Source: Allobosea caraganae
GTDB taxonomy: Bacteria > Pseudomonadota > Alphaproteobacteria > Rhizobiales > Beijerinckiaceae
Assembly (NCBI RefSeq): GCF_003351345.1
Contig: NZ_QQTO01000018.1
Coordinates: 1-64,000, forward strand
Length of the DNA stretch: 64,000 bases
Direction: 5' to 3'
Of this stretch, positions 63,055 to 64,000 are shown in pieces. The position numbers were made by a program, and so were the translations under genes. Numbering within the stretch: position 1 is the stretch's first letter; each line of letters opens with the position of its first letter. The notes beneath the pieces were generated by a model, which saw nothing but the letters and a program-made list of their open reading frames with translations, ran no database searches and was not told the origin of the DNA.

Positions 63055-64000
63055 ATGAGCGAGAACGAACCGAAGAAGCGCGGCTTCCTTTCGAGGCTCT
63101 TCGGGCTGGAGCAGGAACAGCCGAAACCGGCGCCCGAGAGCGTGGAGAGCACGCCTGCCGCCGTGCCGGACACCGCCAGCGAGGCCCCGCCCGAAGCTGA
63201 GCCGGACGCGCCGCTGGCGCCCGAAATCCTGATGGGCGAGGCCGGCCCGCTGCCGATCACCTCGCCCGAGCCGGAGCCGCCAGCGCCAGTCGTCCCCCAG
63301 CCGAAGGGGAGCTGGTGGCGGCGGCTGACCGAGGGATTGTCGCGCACCTCCTCGGTGCTGGCGACCGGCATCTCCGACCTGTTCACCAAGCGCAAGCTCG
63401 ACGCCTCCACGCTCGAGGATCTCGAAGACATCCTGATCCAGGCCGATCTCGGCATCGCCACCTCGGCGCGCATCGCCAAGGCGGTCGGCGAGGGCCGCTA
63501 CGACAAGCAGATCGAGCCCGAGGAGGTGAAGAGCATCCTGGCGCGCGAGGTCGAGAGCATCCTGATGCCCGTCGCGGTGCCGCTCCGGATCGACGCCACG
63601 AAAAAGCCGTTCGTGATCCTGATGGTCGGGGTCAATGGCTCAGGCAAGACCACGACGATCGGCAAGCTCGCGGCAAAATTCCGCACCGAGGGGAAGAGCG
63701 TGATGCTGGCGGCGGGCGACACGTTTCGCGCGGCGGCGATCGAGCAGCTCAAGGTGTGGGGCGAGCGCACCGGGGCCGAGGTCGTCTCGGGCCAGCAGGG
63801 CGCAGATGCGTCGGGCCTGGCTTTCGAGGCACTGCAGAAGGCCAAGGCTGCCGGCACTGACGTGCTGCTGGTCGACACGGCCGGGCGGCTGCAGAACAAG
63901 ACCGGGCTGATGGACGAACTCGCCAAGGTGGTCAGGGTCATCCGCAAGCTCGATCCGGAGGCGCCGCATGTCGCGCTGCTCGTGCTCGATGCGACGGTGG
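63055..64000 (+). CDS. ftsY: Signal recognition particle receptor FtsY (5' part)
   Basis: 315 codons are visible; the gene runs off the right end. An acidic, Pro-rich A domain fills residues ~20-85 after MSENEPKKRGFLSRLFGLEQ. The N domain follows (GSWWRRLTEGLSRTSSVL ... LEDLEDILIQADLG). The G domain shows G1 GVNGSGKT (192-199), the DTFRAAAIEQLK helix, and G3 VDTAGRLQNK. FtsY docks SRP-bound ribosomes at the membrane. ATG at 63055 has AGGA upstream; GTG one codon earlier is an alternative. The lipid-binding amphipathic start (RGFLSRLFGL) fits membrane association. Confidence 0.96.
   Translation, partial: MSENEPKKRGFLSRLFGLEQEQPKPAPESVESTPAAVPDTASEAPPEAEPDAPLAPEILMGEAGPLPITSPEPEPPAPVVPQPKGSWWRRLTEGLSRTSSVLATGISDLFTKRKLDASTLEDLEDILIQADLGIATSARIAKAVGEGRYDKQIEPEEVKSILAREVESILMPVAVPLRIDATKKPFVILMVGVNGSGKTTTIGKLAAKFRTEGKSVMLAAGDTFRAAAIEQLKVWGERTGAEVVSGQQGADASGLAFEALQKAKAAGTDVLLVDTAGRLQNKTGLMDELAKVVRVIRKLDPEAPHVALLVLDATV

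Overview
This 64 kb window is dense, GC-rich chromosomal DNA from an alphaproteobacterium. It looks like a member of the Hyphomicrobiales (Rhizobiales); a Bosea-like genus is my best guess, but the sequence read alone does not prove it. The evidence is the gene order dnaQ-coaE-aroE-maf-PDRP | hemE-hemJ-rho ... mnmE-mnmG-rsmG-parA-parB-holA-lptE-leuS, a ~1600-residue NAD-glutamate dehydrogenase, CtrA-type TTAA-N7-TTAA boxes, GANTC sites, and several families of small intergenic palindromic repeats. I see no phage, plasmid, CRISPR array, tRNA or rRNA. The content is almost entirely core genome.

Layout. 0-3.1 kb: end of a chemoreceptor gene, a short-chain dehydrogenase, a small Atu4866-type protein, and a divergent oxidoreductase/HxlR regulator pair with a candidate operator. 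3.2-6.1 kb: rpsO-pnp. 6.2-11.1 kb: a PNPOx-family protein, a PfkB sugar/nucleoside kinase, and a tight minus-strand operon TimA-like/mltA/smr/XRE regulator. 11.2-15.5 kb: secB, then dnaQ, coaE, aroE, maf and PDRP on the minus strand. 15.5-16 kb: the gene-free PDRP-hemE interval, read as the replication origin. 16-19 kb: hemE, hemJ, rho. 19-31 kb: a DUF255 protein, mnmE, mnmG, rsmG, parA, parB, then holA-lptE-leuS on the other strand. 31-37 kb: YggS-type protein, a transposase relic, a UbiH-like monooxygenase, tesB, glnK-amtB behind a sigma-54 promoter, and a frameshifted monooxygenase gene. 37-42 kb: ftsK, lolA, xth. 42-50 kb: a response regulator with a cyclic-nucleotide-binding partner, a YkuD protein, a VOC protein, a Trm112-like protein and the giant GDH. 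50-57 kb: CMD-family protein, a structured RNA candidate, DUF2794, two DUF1801 genes, a GNAT, a Bax inhibitor-1 protein and an ABC exporter. 57-64 kb: an arylesterase, an aldo/keto reductase, thpR, PCD, a three-gene minus-strand cluster (RluA, DUF6875, BioF2-like) and the 5' part of ftsY.

How it works together. The central theme is chromosome replication and segregation. The candidate oriC carries a perfect CtrA box, DnaA-box-like sites, five GANTC sites and an AT-rich stretch. Genes run away from it on both sides. ParA and ParB are encoded ~9.5 kb to the right. Two perfect parS palindromes lie between, one of them written into the rsmG reading frame, and near-perfect parS sequences sit in the origin and further out. 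A second perfect CtrA box lies upstream of ftsK. Nitrogen assimilation (glnK-amtB, GDH), envelope biogenesis (lptE, lolA, mltA, secB, ftsY) and translation/RNA functions (rpsO, pnp, rho, leuS, mnmE/G, rsmG) fill the rest.

The non-coding space is unusually rich in imperfect inverted repeats. I distinguish at least six families, several with multiple copies here. I did not find an unmistakably new multi-gene system. The best leads are the origin/parS layout, the structured RNA near 50.4 kb, the repeat families, and the DUF6875/BioF2-like pair.
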